Shown here: positions 35,232-44,311 of the stretch, piece after piece
Layout of the letters: every line of letters begins with the position of its first letter
How positions within the stretch are numbered: position 1 is the first letter of the stretch
Assembly (NCBI GenBank): GCA_001603075.1
Contig: LVBB01000069.1
Location: 1 to 64,000, forward strand
DNA length: 64,000 nt
Origin: Phycisphaerales bacterium Planc_01
GTDB lineage: Bacteria; Planctomycetota; Phycisphaerae; Sedimentisphaerales; Anaerobacaceae
Direction: 5' to 3'
The notes under the pieces: model-generated
What the model saw: the letters and a program-made list of their open reading frames with translations, nothing else
What the model was told of the DNA's origin: nothing
Databases searched by the model: none
Made by a program: the position numbers and the translations under genes

Positions 35232-36682
35232 TGTTCCCTACTGGAAGAATGATCTTTCGGCTCTTCGGCGCGGGAATTGTGATCATATGGGCGGCGTCCG
35301 CAACGCGCGGCGCCGACGGCGATCGCATCCGGCCGTATGAAGCCAATCCCCACTATTGGCAGTACGAGGGCCAGCCTGTGATGCTGCTGGGCGGCAGCAA
35401 AACGGACCACATCTTCCTGCTGGACGACCTCAGGGAGCATCTCGACGAGATCCACGCCGTCGGCGCCAACTACGTGCGCAGTACGATGAGCCAGCGCGAG
35501 GGCCCGGAGCTCAAGCCGCACAAGCTGCTGCCGGATGGGACGTTCGACCTGGACCAGTGGAACGACGAGTACTGGCGGAGGTTCGCGAACATGCTGAGAT
35601 GGACCGCCGAGCGCGACATCATCGTCCAGATCGAAGTCTGGGACCGCTTTGATTTCTCTCAGCAGCAGTGGGAAACGAGCCCGTGGAATCCAGGAAAGAA
35701 CGTCAACTACACGTACGAACGGACGGGCTTTGCCACGACGTACCCCGCGCACGCCGGGCAGGACCGCCAGCCGTTCTTCCATTCGATTCCCGGCATGCCG
35801 AACTACAACGAAAAGCTGGACCTGGTTCGGAGCTATCAGGAGGCGTTCGTCGACAAGATGCTGTCGTACAGCCTGGCCTATGGGAACGTCCTTTATTGCA
35901 TGAATAACGAGACGTCCACGCCGCCCGCGTGGGGGCGGTACTGGATCAACTTCATCAAGGCCCGGGCCGCCGAGAAGGGCCTGAGCGTCTGGACGACCGA
36001 CATGTTCGACGACGCCTATCGGGGCGCCGAGGCGACCCATGCGCCGATCGTCTTTGAGGACGCGGAGCATTACATGTTTGCGGACATCTCGCAGGTCAAC
36101 AGCCGCAACTTCGATCAGGAGCATTGGGACAGGCTGCAATGGCTGCTGCAACAGGTCCGCAGGCACCCGCGTCCCAGCAACCACACGAAGATCTATGGCA
36201 GCGGCTATTACACCTTTGGCACCGGCGGGCCGGAGGACGGCGTCGAGCGATTCTGGCGCGACATCCTCGGCGGCTCGGCCGCCGCGCGGTTCCACCGCCC
36301 GGATGCGGGCAACGGCCTGAACGATCTGGCGAAGGCCAGCATCCAGGCGGCGCGCCTGCTCGAAAGCCGGATGAAGTTCTGGCTTATCACGCCGCACATG
36401 GAACTGCTCTCGGACCGCGCGCCGAACGAGGCCTACCTGGCGGCCAGCCCGGGGCGGTGCTACGCGCTCTATTTCACCAACGGCGGCTCGGTGTCACTGG
36501 ATCTGACCGATGCTCCCGGCACGTTCGCCATCACCTGGATCAGCGTCGCGATGGGCCGCACCGTCGAATCGTCGCAACGGGGCGGATACCGCCTGATGGA
36601 CAAGACGATCGAAGGCGGCCGCGTCGTGACGCTCTCGGCGCCATACAAAGGCGGTTGGGTCGCCGCGATCGTGAAGCAGTAA
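35231..36682 (+). CDS. Secreted glycoside-hydrolase-like protein, tandem paralogue 1 (apiosidase/DUF4038-like)
   Basis: 483 residues with a signal peptide (IFRLFGAGIVIIWAASATRG). IRPYEANPHYWQYEGQPVML opens the (beta/alpha)8 fold seen in DUF4038/GH140-like proteins. IIVQIEVWDRFDF is a barrel strand, and LYCMNNETSTPP has the Asn-Glu acid/base. A C-terminal beta-domain follows (SPGRCYALYFTNGGSVSLDL). It is clearly homologous to the next gene over its whole length (DEYWRRF, NVLYC.NNE, RFHRP). GH140 apiosidase is a structural guess; the substrate could be any plant or algal polysaccharide side chain. Confidence 0.7.
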   Translation: MFPTGRMIFRLFGAGIVIIWAASATRGADGDRIRPYEANPHYWQYEGQPVMLLGGSKTDHIFLLDDLREHLDEIHAVGANYVRSTMSQREGPELKPHKLLPDGTFDLDQWNDEYWRRFANMLRWTAERDIIVQIEVWDRFDFSQQQWETSPWNPGKNVNYTYERTGFATTYPAHAGQDRQPFFHSIPGMPNYNEKLDLVRSYQEAFVDKMLSYSLAYGNVLYCMNNETSTPPAWGRYWINFIKARAAEKGLSVWTTDMFDDAYRGAEATHAPIVFEDAEHYMFADISQVNSRNFDQEHWDRLQWLLQQVRRHPRPSNHTKIYGSGYYTFGTGGPEDGVERFWRDILGGSAAARFHRPDAGNGLNDLAKASIQAARLLESRMKFWLITPHMELLSDRAPNEAYLAASPGRCYALYFTNGGSVSLDLTDAPGTFAITWISVAMGRTVESSQRGGYRLMDKTIEGGRVVTLSAPYKGGWVAAIVKQ

Positions 36683-36695
36683 GGAGTGAAAGACC

Positions 36696-38099
36696 ATGAG
36701 AGAAACCGACAGACGCTCGATGTTGCGGCTCGGTCTTGTGTTCGTGTTGACCGCCTGCCTGTCCGCAACGTCATTGGCCGATCAGGCGGATCGCATCCAG
36801 CCGTATTCGAAGAATCCGTATTTCTGGCAATACAAGGGCAAGCCCGTGCTGCTGCTGGGCGGCAGCGATGACGACAATCTGTTTCAATGGGAGCGAGACA
36901 AGCTGGCGGCGCAGCTCGACACCCTGATCGCTTGCGGCGGCAATTACGTTCGCAACACGATGAGCGACCGCGATGAGGGAAACCTCTACGCCTTTGCCCG
37001 CGTCGGAGATCGCTACGATCTGGACCGTTGGAACGAGGAATACTGGCGGCGGTTCGAGTCGTTTCTGCGTCTGGCCGCCGAGCGCGACGTCATCGTGCAG
37101 ATCGAGCTGTGGGACATGTGGGACCTGGTGCGCGGCAATTGGGTCCGACATCCGTTCAATTCGCCAAACAACGTCAACTACACCGCCGCCGAGTCCGGCT
37201 TGCTGACGGAGGTCCCTTTCGACCCGGCCGAGGGACCCACGAAGCACAACTTCTTCCACACGGTCCCCGAACTGGAGAACAACACGCGGGTGCTCCGCCA
37301 CCAGGAGGCGTTCATCGACCGCGTGCTGGCGATCTCGCTGCCGTTTCCCAACGTGCTCTACTGCATCAATAACGAATCGGGCGAGCCACCCGAGTGGTCG
37401 CGACATTGGGCCAAGCGCATCCATCAGCGAGCGAAACAGCGCGGCGTGACCGCGCAGGTCACGGACATGCGCCGTCGGGAGGACATCACCCACGCCACGC
37501 ACCGGACCGTGTACGACGACACCGAGGTCTACACGTTCGCCGACGTCTCGCAGAACACCGGCAACCAGATCCGCGACCGCCGATTGCAGTATCGCCGCCT
37601 GCTCGAAGTCCGCAAATATCTCGCCGACACCCCGCGTCCGATCAACAACGTGAAAATCTACAACGACAATTTCGGCGGCGCGCCGAAGTTCCTGCGCAAC
37701 GTCTTCGCGGGTCTGGCGTCGACGCGGTTCCACCGCCCGGTTCCCTGGAACGGAGGCAGCCGTGGTCTGGCTCTGAGCGACGAGGCCCAACGGATACTGC
37801 GTAGCGTCCGCACCTTTACGAATGCGCTGGACTGGTTCACCCTGGAACCCCGGCCCGACCTGCTCAGCCACGACAACGGCGTATACCTGATGGCTCAGCC
37901 CGGCCGGCAGTATGCCCTCGGGTTCGACGGCGGCGGATCGGTCGCGCTCGACGCCCGCGCACTGCCCGGGCCGGCCCAACTGCGGTGGATGAAGATGCAC
38001 GAGAACAAGTGGATCGACGCCGGCCAGGTCGAGCCCGGTCGAGTCTCTCTGAGGCCACCCGGAGACGGGCTCTGGATGGCGTTGATCCTGGCTCGTTAG
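36696..38099 (+). CDS. Secreted glycoside-hydrolase-like protein, tandem paralogue 2
   Basis: 467 residues; signal peptide [19 protein letters not shown]. Shared blocks with the previous protein include the opening [20 protein letters not shown], then [42 protein letters not shown] and ASTRFHRP. The candidate acid/base is the Glu of NNES. It lies 13 bp after paralogue 1, and AAGGAG precedes its ATG. A tandem duplication with divergence suggests related but distinct substrates. Confidence 0.7.
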   Translation: MRETDRRSMLRLGLVFVLTACLSATSLADQADRIQPYSKNPYFWQYKGKPVLLLGGSDDDNLFQWERDKLAAQLDTLIACGGNYVRNTMSDRDEGNLYAFARVGDRYDLDRWNEEYWRRFESFLRLAAERDVIVQIELWDMWDLVRGNWVRHPFNSPNNVNYTAAESGLLTEVPFDPAEGPTKHNFFHTVPELENNTRVLRHQEAFIDRVLAISLPFPNVLYCINNESGEPPEWSRHWAKRIHQRAKQRGVTAQVTDMRRREDITHATHRTVYDDTEVYTFADVSQNTGNQIRDRRLQYRRLLEVRKYLADTPRPINNVKIYNDNFGGAPKFLRNVFAGLASTRFHRPVPWNGGSRGLALSDEAQRILRSVRTFTNALDWFTLEPRPDLLSHDNGVYLMAQPGRQYALGFDGGGSVALDARALPGPAQLRWMKMHENKWIDAGQVEPGRVSLRPPGDGLWMALILAR

Positions 38100-38115
38100 C
38101 AGGTATTGGAAGGAG

Positions 38116-38953
38116 ATGAGCCACCGCAATATGGGCAACGTCTTTGCCTACAGGCAGGTGGACGGCAAGTTCGATCTCGACCAGTGGAGCGACGAATACT
38201 GGCGGCGGTTCGACAACTTCCTCCGACTCACCCACGAGCGAGACATCATCGTCCAGATCGAAATCTGGGCCACATCACCTACACGCCCGAAGAATCCGGC
38301 CTGCCCACGGCAGCGGATTACCCGGCGACGGGTGTGCCCACGGACCATCTCTCTACACCTTTCTCGATATTTCGCAGAACAACACCCCGCGTGGCCAGCT
38401 CCACTGGAACCGGATTCAGCAGGTGCGTGCCCAGGTCCAGGACCGCCCGCATCCGTTGGAGGGCGAAGGAGACCACGAGAAATCCACCAACGTCGGTCTC
38501 GGCCTCAGCCCCCTGGCTCAGGCCCATATCCGCAGCGCCCGCAAGCTCACGGACGAAATGGGCTGGCCCAACGTTGAGCCCGACCTCGGTTTCGTCGAAC
38601 TCGCGGCGGACGGGCCGCTGGCCGTCCGGACGGAGAAGACCCATGTGGTCTATACGCGCGGCGCAGACGGGCAGGCGCGTTTGTATATCGACGGCGAGGA
38701 AGCGGCGGCTGCGAAGATCGGTGGCGACCTGTCGGCGTGGGACACTCAAGTGCGCCTGGCGCTGGGCAATGAACTCGGCGGCGACCGAGTCACTCACGTC
38801 GACGGCCAGGCCCTCTGCACCCACCGGCCCAAGCAGAACCTCTGGCAGATCGTGCGAAAGCACACCGCATCCAAGGAGCACGGCGCCGAGATCCACGTCG
38901 TCGTAGAGAGAGACAGCCGGACGCTCGAATTCCTCATCGCTCCCGTCGGCTGA
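38116..38953 (+). pseudogene. Decayed third copy of the tandem glycoside-hydrolase-like gene, joined to LamG and PDZ-like fragments
   Basis: Homology to paralogue 2 runs through at least three frames. [20 protein letters not shown] and [11 protein letters not shown] lie in the first, [14 protein letters not shown] in another, and [16 protein letters not shown] and [20 protein letters not shown] in a third. Segments between them, including the NNE catalytic strand, are missing. From about 38640 the frame becomes a LamG-like strand pair (ARLYIDGEEAAAAKIGGDLS). It ends in EIHVVVERDSRTLEFLIAP, which resembles the tail of a PDZ domain. So it is a composite remnant from deletions and frameshifts. 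The last 270 bp could still be translated. Confidence 0.72.
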
Positions 38954-38994
38954 CCGCCCGCGTCCATCCAACCATCGAATGGCCAGTCCACGAA

Positions 38995-39615
38995 TCAGGC
39001 CAGGTCGTCGTCACCTCCCACCACGATGGCGAAGCGGTCCGCCAACGAAGCCAGGTTCACCGCTTTGACCGTCGGGGCCGGGATCACACCGCCTCTGCCG
39101 TCAGGCAGATCGCGCGTCGTCGTAAGCTCGGCAACGAGGGTGCAGCGGTATCCCACCTCTGCCGCGTCGCGCGTCGTGGAATTCAGGCACATGTGAGTCA
39201 TGTACCCCGTGATGATCAGATCCTTGCGTCCCATCCGCGTCAGCTCCGCCTCCAGCGTCGTCTGCGTGAACGAACTGGGCAGACGCTTCTCGACGACCGG
39301 CTCGCCCGCAACCGGGCGCACCTTGTCGACGATCTCCACGAACCGCCTCTGGGGGTCGAAAACCCTGCCGCCCGGCACACCCACCTGGACGACGTGAATG
39401 ATCGGCACGTGCGCCGCGCGGGCCCGCGACAAAAACTGTGACAGAGCATCAATGGATCGTTCGATCTCCCACAGAGGCAGCAGACCCTCGGTGTACTCCT
39501 TCTGCGCGTCGATAACGATTACCACGCTCTGCGCCAACGGCGCCGGCTGTGACGGCAGCCCGGCCATCTGTCGAAGCGTCACAGGCCCATCTTGCGAAAG
39601 TCGCTCTGTTGTCAT
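38995..39615 (-). CDS. Isochorismatase-family cysteine hydrolase
   Basis: 206 residues. The Asp-Lys-Cys triad is seen: Asp36 (VVIVIDAQKEY), Lys110 (VVEKRLPSSF) and Cys143 (TGYMTHMCLNSTTRDA), with the usual cis-peptide region before the Cys. The family includes nicotinamidase, isochorismatase and other amide hydrolases, and these residues do not tell which one. Tandem with the large secreted protein gene at 39620 (4 bp away), on the strand opposite to the hydrolase block. Confidence 0.88.
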   Translation of the reverse strand: MTTERLSQDGPVTLRQMAGLPSQPAPLAQSVVIVIDAQKEYTEGLLPLWEIERSIDALSQFLSRARAAHVPIIHVVQVGVPGGRVFDPQRRFVEIVDKVRPVAGEPVVEKRLPSSFTQTTLEAELTRMGRKDLIITGYMTHMCLNSTTRDAAEVGYRCTLVAELTTTRDLPDGRGGVIPAPTVKAVNLASLADRFAIVVGGDDDLA

Positions 39616-39619
39616 CCCG

Positions 39620-41902
39620 TCACTTTGAGATAAGAACCTTGTCCTTGATTGGCACGGTCCGCGCGGAGCCGTCGTCGAAGACCACGCGCAGGGTGCGCGG
39701 CTCGGCCGTCTCGTTGATCAGCTCCCATGCCTGGCCCGAGCGGCGGACCTGCACCTTGTCAATTCCGAAGGCCAGCTCGCGCTGGCGGTCGATGTAGACG
39801 TGGCCATAGTGATTGAGGATACGCATCGCCGCCTCGGCCGCCGCCCCGTTGCCCCAGTCGTAGATCGTGAAGACGCCCATCCCCTCGCCTTCGGGACTGG
39901 TCCGCCCGCCATGGCCGTAGTTCTCCATCGTAAAGCCGTAGTCCTTGGGCCCGAACCACGGATAGACCTTCTCCCACATCGCCCGCACGGTCGGGTTCTC
40001 CGGGCAGTACATCATGATGAAGCCCGACTTGAGCGCTGCGACGCCGCGCTCGAAGTACGTCGGCTCGCCCGTCTGGCAGTAGTAGTCCAGGAACAGCTCG
40101 GCAAAGAGCGTCTGGCGCGAGTCGTTCCATTCGCCGTCGCAGTTCATCACGCCGAAGCCGCCCAGCGCGGGCACGTAGATGAACGGCGGCTGCCAGACCT
40201 GCTGGCCCATCGACAGCTCGTCGAGCGTGCGCCGGCCCCATTCGAGGTAACGCGGCTCGTTTGTGGTGCGGAACGTCGCCAGCAACGCCTCGGCGGTCCA
40301 GAACATCGAGAGGCTGTTCTGCTTGTGCATCGCGTTGCGGGCGATCTTCTGGCCCAGGTACTTGTCGCGTCCCCATCCGCAGCAGGACCAGTACGTCTCG
40401 AAGTCCTCCCATCGGCCCTCGGGAATGATCTCTTTGACGACCGCGTCCATGGCGTGGACGGCCGCGTCGCCGTACTTGATCCGGCCGGTCATCTCGGCGA
40501 GCTTCAGCAGGAATGTCACGCTCATGCTCGTTTCCGGCGTGCGGTTCATCACGGGCCCCGGCTTGTGCGTCTCGGGGTGCAGCCAGCCTGGGAAGAAGCC
40601 CTCGGCGTCCTGCAAACTCAGCAGCCGGTCCGCGTACGCGCACGCGTACCGCAGCAGACGCTCGTCCGGCTCCAGATCCTCGTACCAGCGAAGCATCAGC
40701 AGCGCCGTCCAGCTTGCATCCAGGACGTGGTACCATTGCGACGAGATGCCATGGTCGTGCGGACTGCGGTTCGAATTGCCCCAGAACGCGTGCTCCCAGC
40801 CTCGCGGACGGGGCAGCTTCTGGCCGTCCACATCGACCGTTTCGTTCGGCGTGCCGAGCACCGCCGGAAACAACCCGTCCTTCATCGGCGCCGCCAACGC
40901 CAGCGCCTTGGTCAGGCGGGCTTTCCGCAGAAGCTCCGCATTCGACGTTTGCCGGGCGTAGCGATACAGGCCCGAGGCGCTTCGCAGCGATGAGAACCAC
41001 GCCTGGTTCCAGATCGACAGGAACTCCCGCTGATACCACGGGCCGGGATAGTTGGGCGACTGTGAGATGTTGACGATGAACTGCGGCGCGCCGACGCGCA
41101 CGCCGCCGAGGTCGAACTCCTGCCAGACAGACTGCCCCCAGCCGTCGAACGCCCAGTCGTAGGTGTGCTTCACATAGGTGGTCAGCGGCGCCGGCAGCGG
41201 CGCGCCTTTGGCCAGCAGCGGACTGCCCCACCGCTTCCACTGAAACGCCGCCACCTTCGACCACGGGTTCCGCACGGCGCCGTCATCGCGGTAGGCAGTG
41301 ACGAAGAAACTCAGCTCCACCGGTCCCGGCGCGAACGTCATCCCCGGCGACTTCTTGAACAGAACGTGTTCGGGGACGTCTGTCAGCGTCATGCCCAGCC
41401 ACATCTTGCGCTGCGTCGCGTCGTAGTCCAGGAACCAGGGGTTCCCGTCGCGCCGGCCGACCGCGTCGAGGTCGGGCGCGATCGCCAGCGTCAGCGATCC
41501 GCGCTGCACGATCAGCGCCGGCGCGCGAAAGACGTGCTGCGCAATCACGTTGCCTTCTTCGGGGGCCAGGTGCGGCGCCCACCAGAAGTCCGGCTCGATG
41601 GCCAGATCGAACCGGATCGCAAGCTCGTCCTGCGCTACCGGCTCGGCCACGTCCCACGTCATGCGGACGTGCCGCCAGCCGTCGGCGACGTCGGTGACCT
41701 CCACACGCGGCGGATCACACTTCGCTAACTGCGGCGTCGAGAATCGCACGCACGGCGTCCCGTCGAGCGTCACGAGGTACCCCGCGTCCGTCCTGGCCAG
41801 CGTCATCCCTTCGGCCGCCCCCGACGGCTGGGCCAGACCGCCGACGATGAGCGCCATAGCGACGAACGCGCCGAAAATCAAATGGCTGTCTGTGCTCTTC
41901 AT
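39620..41902 (-). CDS. Large secreted protein, alpha-toroid-like (putative carbohydrate-active)
   Basis: About 760 residues from the ATG at 41902; an in-frame ATG eight codons earlier is possible. The signal peptide ends near PSGAAEG. Residues 30-240 form a beta-rich domain (VEVTDVADGWRHVRMTWDVA). Residues 270-700 look like an (alpha/alpha)6 toroid with aromatic-rich motifs such as SQWYHVLDASWTALLMLRWY, FETYWSCCGWGRDKYLG and YGFTMENYGHGG. A C-terminal beta-domain follows. The Cys-Cys pair and the HGG motif could be part of an active site. I cannot name the family; glycoside hydrolase or lyase activity is an inference from fold and context. Confidence 0.62.
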   Translation of the reverse strand: MKSTDSHLIFGAFVAMALIVGGLAQPSGAAEGMTLARTDAGYLVTLDGTPCVRFSTPQLAKCDPPRVEVTDVADGWRHVRMTWDVAEPVAQDELAIRFDLAIEPDFWWAPHLAPEEGNVIAQHVFRAPALIVQRGSLTLAIAPDLDAVGRRDGNPWFLDYDATQRKMWLGMTLTDVPEHVLFKKSPGMTFAPGPVELSFFVTAYRDDGAVRNPWSKVAAFQWKRWGSPLLAKGAPLPAPLTTYVKHTYDWAFDGWGQSVWQEFDLGGVRVGAPQFIVNISQSPNYPGPWYQREFLSIWNQAWFSSLRSASGLYRYARQTSNAELLRKARLTKALALAAPMKDGLFPAVLGTPNETVDVDGQKLPRPRGWEHAFWGNSNRSPHDHGISSQWYHVLDASWTALLMLRWYEDLEPDERLLRYACAYADRLLSLQDAEGFFPGWLHPETHKPGPVMNRTPETSMSVTFLLKLAEMTGRIKYGDAAVHAMDAVVKEIIPEGRWEDFETYWSCCGWGRDKYLGQKIARNAMHKQNSLSMFWTAEALLATFRTTNEPRYLEWGRRTLDELSMGQQVWQPPFIYVPALGGFGVMNCDGEWNDSRQTLFAELFLDYYCQTGEPTYFERGVAALKSGFIMMYCPENPTVRAMWEKVYPWFGPKDYGFTMENYGHGGRTSPEGEGMGVFTIYDWGNGAAAEAAMRILNHYGHVYIDRQRELAFGIDKVQVRRSGQAWELINETAEPRTLRVVFDDGSARTVPIKDKVLISK

Positions 41903-41932
41903 AGTCTCGATCGAACCTCCGCACATATTCGG

Positions 41933-43057
41933 TCAGCTCTTGAGAATGGTCAGAATCTCTTCGACGGTGACGGCGCGGCCGAGATTGCCGTTGGCGGCGC
42001 CGGGCGAGCCGCCGCCTTTGCCGCCGGCGGCACTCTGGATCGTCTTGAGCAGCGCCGCCGCGTCGAGCGTTCTGGAGCTGATCGCGACCCGCGTGCCGCC
42101 GACCGCGATTCCCACACCCTCGGTGACCTCGGCGATCAGGCCCGCCAGCTTCGCAACCAGTTGTGGCGGAACCTCGGCCACCTGGACGCCGACCTTCAAC
42201 GATTGCACTTCGCGCACCTGGGCCGACGCCGCCAGGCCGGGCAACATCTGGGTCCACAGTCGAGCGACCTCCTTCGTCAGGTCCCGGTCCTGCGCCTGGG
42301 CCTTTTCGAAGGTGGCCAGAAGTTCCGGCGTCGAACAGCTTGCCGCCTTGCGCAGCTCGCGCAGGACGTTCGTCTCCTGCTGCGAATATTCGAGCGCCTT
42401 GCGGCCCGCCAGAAAAAACAGCCGCGTCCCCTCTTTCTTGCTCTCGATATCACACAGCCGCACCACGCCGATCCGCCCCGTCGTCCGCACGTGGGCCCCG
42501 CAGCAGGCCGACTGGTCCCACGCGCCGATCTTCACGACGCGAATCACGTCGGCCTCGATGGGTTTCAATTCGTCCCGCACGCGCACGTCCGCCTCGTCGA
42601 AGACCGTCTCTACGGGAACATCGAGCATCACCACCTCCATCACCTCGCGCTCCAGCGCCATGACGGTTTCCCACTCCACCTTGCGGTCGAAATCGACCGT
42701 GCATCGCTCCAGACCGATGTGCACGCCGGTCGTCCGCAGGCCGAACCGCTCCAGTGCTATCCCTGAGATGATGTGCTGGGCGGTGTGGTGGCTTGCGGTG
42801 TGCTCGCGGCGCAGGCGATCCACACGCGCCCCATAGCGTCCGTCGCTCAGCGGCCGGTCGAGCCGGTGCACGATTTGCCCATCGACCACCTCGACACCCA
42901 GAACGTTCGCCTCGCCGAGCGTGCCCAGGTCCGGCGGCTGCCCTCCCTCGTCCGGATGGAACAGGACCGGGTCGGTGACCGCACGGCCACCCTCCATCGC
43001 GGTTACGACCACCTCCGCCTCCAACGTGTCGGGCTGCGTCCAATACAATCGTTTCAT
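41933..43057 (-). CDS. AlaX-type alanyl-tRNA editing protein with DHHA1 domain
   Basis: About 374 residues from MKRLYWTQPDTLE; an ATG seven codons earlier is possible. The editing domain shows the zinc ligands HTASHHTAQH and CCGAHV. VLFHPDEGGQPPDLGTLG is the conserved N-terminal block. The C-terminal DHHA1 domain ends with GGKGGGSPGAANGN. AlaX proteins hydrolyse Ser- or Gly-mischarged tRNA-Ala in trans. The lack of the aminoacylation domain excludes AlaRS itself. Confidence 0.9.
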   Translation of the reverse strand: MKRLYWTQPDTLEAEVVVTAMEGGRAVTDPVLFHPDEGGQPPDLGTLGEANVLGVEVVDGQIVHRLDRPLSDGRYGARVDRLRREHTASHHTAQHIISGIALERFGLRTTGVHIGLERCTVDFDRKVEWETVMALEREVMEVVMLDVPVETVFDEADVRVRDELKPIEADVIRVVKIGAWDQSACCGAHVRTTGRIGVVRLCDIESKKEGTRLFFLAGRKALEYSQQETNVLRELRKAASCSTPELLATFEKAQAQDRDLTKEVARLWTQMLPGLAASAQVREVQSLKVGVQVAEVPPQLVAKLAGLIAEVTEGVGIAVGGTRVAISSRTLDAAALLKTIQSAAGGKGGGSPGAANGNLGRAVTVEEILTILKS

Positions 43058-43482
43058 GGCCCGATTGTAGCAGTCCATCCGCCCCGTTCAACCCGCAAGC
43101 ACAGTTACAGTACAGAGCCATGGCCCGCCCTTGTGCCGAAAACAACCCAAGGATCGGCTGTCTGCCCGCTTTGCCGGAGGATAACTTCGGGCCGATGAGT
43201 GTCATCGAAAATGATGACAACGAATACGTACTTGCCACAATTGACGGCCGTTTGGAAATGGATAGGGTGCAGCCGACGATTGCCGACGGCAACGTCAGAC
43301 GCCCAGAGGAAAGGTGCAGTCGTAGGTCAGGGATGGCCAGACGCGGGGTGGGGGCAGCAATTCGATCCCCTTCCAGCACCGCCATCGCCCTTCCGAAATA
43401 CTCCGCCAATTCTCCGGACAGCAGAACGGCAGGGTTCTGCGCAGGGATGGTCGTCAACGAGTGAGAGAAAGGAGAGCAAGAG
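43058..43482. other. Intergenic region between the AlaX gene and a small secreted protein gene
   Basis: 425 bp. An open frame 43120-43464 (plus) and one on the minus strand were examined, but both lack ribosome sites and recognisable sequence. The last 25 bases carry GAGAAAGGAGAGC, the ribosome site of the gene at 43483. No clear promoter pair was found. Confidence 0.5.
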
Positions 43483-43824
43483 ATGGTCAAGAGAGCATTG
43501 TTCATCGCGGCGATACTGCTGATCGTGTCGAGCGCAACCCTGGCGGGCCCGCCGGGCCCTGGCGGTAAGAGTTCTGGCGCCGTCCTCACCCAGGGTACGT
43601 CGGTGGTGGTCACCCAGGGAAGCACCATCTACGGAACGGGGGTTGCCTACAGCGGTGCCTCCGCAGGAGCAAGCGGCTATCAGGTCGCGGCGAGCCCGAA
43701 GGGAATCGCCACCCAATCCACAACATCAGGCCTCCAGTCCAACAGCTTCCTGTCTGTGCTTTGGGGGCAGGCCAACGCGTATTTCTGCGGGGCCGTGAAC
43801 GTCTTCCAGAATCTGTTCCAATAG
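43483..43824 (+). CDS. Small secreted protein of unknown function
   Basis: 113 residues with AAAGGAG before the ATG and a signal peptide (MVKRALFIAAILLIVSSATLA). The mature protein is rich in Gly, Ser and Thr with a beta-like pattern (VLTQGTSVVVTQGSTIYGTG, then VAYSGASAGASGYQVAA) and one cysteine near the end. It is followed 48 bp later by a strong terminator, so it is probably a single-gene unit. No family was recognised. Confidence 0.65.
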   Translation: MVKRALFIAAILLIVSSATLAGPPGPGGKSSGAVLTQGTSVVVTQGSTIYGTGVAYSGASAGASGYQVAASPKGIATQSTTSGLQSNSFLSVLWGQANAYFCGAVNVFQNLFQ

Positions 43825-43871
43825 ACCGAGAGCCTCCAACCGGCCGCCCTGCAAGAGAATCCTGCGATCCG

Positions 43872-43910
43872 GGCGGCTGCGGCGAGCGGTCCGCAGCCGC
43901 CTTGGTCTTT
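43872..43910 (+). terminator. Rho-independent-type terminator after the small secreted protein gene
   Basis: A perfect 11-bp stem GGCGGCTGCGG (43872-43882) pairs with CCGCAGCCGCC (43891-43901) over an 8-base loop, followed by ttggtcttt. Confidence 0.7.
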
Positions 43911-44311
43911 CCGCTCCTGGAATCGTCGCCCACCAGAATACCTGCCCATCTGGGGCCTTTTTCGCCCAGGGCTACCCACCTTGTATCCGACGCCGGATTC
44001 GCCGAAACGTCCCGTAATACAGACACATACAGCATATCCTGCCCGAAATAGCGTTGATTTCACGATAGCAATCCGCTATGATGGAATCAGCGTATCGTCG
44101 GTGACGCCATGACGGCCAAGCCAGAAAGGAGAAGGGTGCGCTAATGCCGGCCGGGACCGGATGGACCACGACGCAGCGTCTTGATGCGGACCCCGTACGG
44201 CATTTCTCCCCATCGCCGCGGGCCTCTGAAACCTCCGCGCCATGGCGACACCCGGGCTTTCGTTCATCTCAGAATCCATCATTCAGACACGTTCGTTGAA
44301 AGGGTACGAAG
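43911..44311. other. Leader region of the beta-helix gene
   Basis: 401 bp with a promoter at 44054-44082 and a transcribed leader of about 220 nt before the ATG at 44312. An 11-codon frame at 44110 and a 51-codon frame from 44144 (preceded by AAGGAGAAGGG) are possible leader peptides but are not convincing. No known riboswitch pattern was recognised. Confidence 0.45.
44054..44082 (+). promoter_or_regulatory. Sigma-70-type promoter with an overlapping inverted repeat
   Basis: TTGATT at 44054-44059 and TATGAT at 44077-44082 are 17 bp apart. An inverted repeat ATAGC-N5-GCTAT (44065-44079) lies in the spacer and overlaps the -10 box, a position where a repressor would block RNA polymerase. Confidence 0.58.

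Noticed and set aside
43120-43464. 114-codon plus-strand frame upstream of the small secreted protein
   Set aside because: No ribosome site, random-looking translation and weaker third-position bias than the real genes.
43911-44311. Possible cyclic-di-GMP or cobalamin riboswitch in the beta-helix leader
   Set aside because: Compared with the known consensus boxes by eye; the conserved cores are absent.
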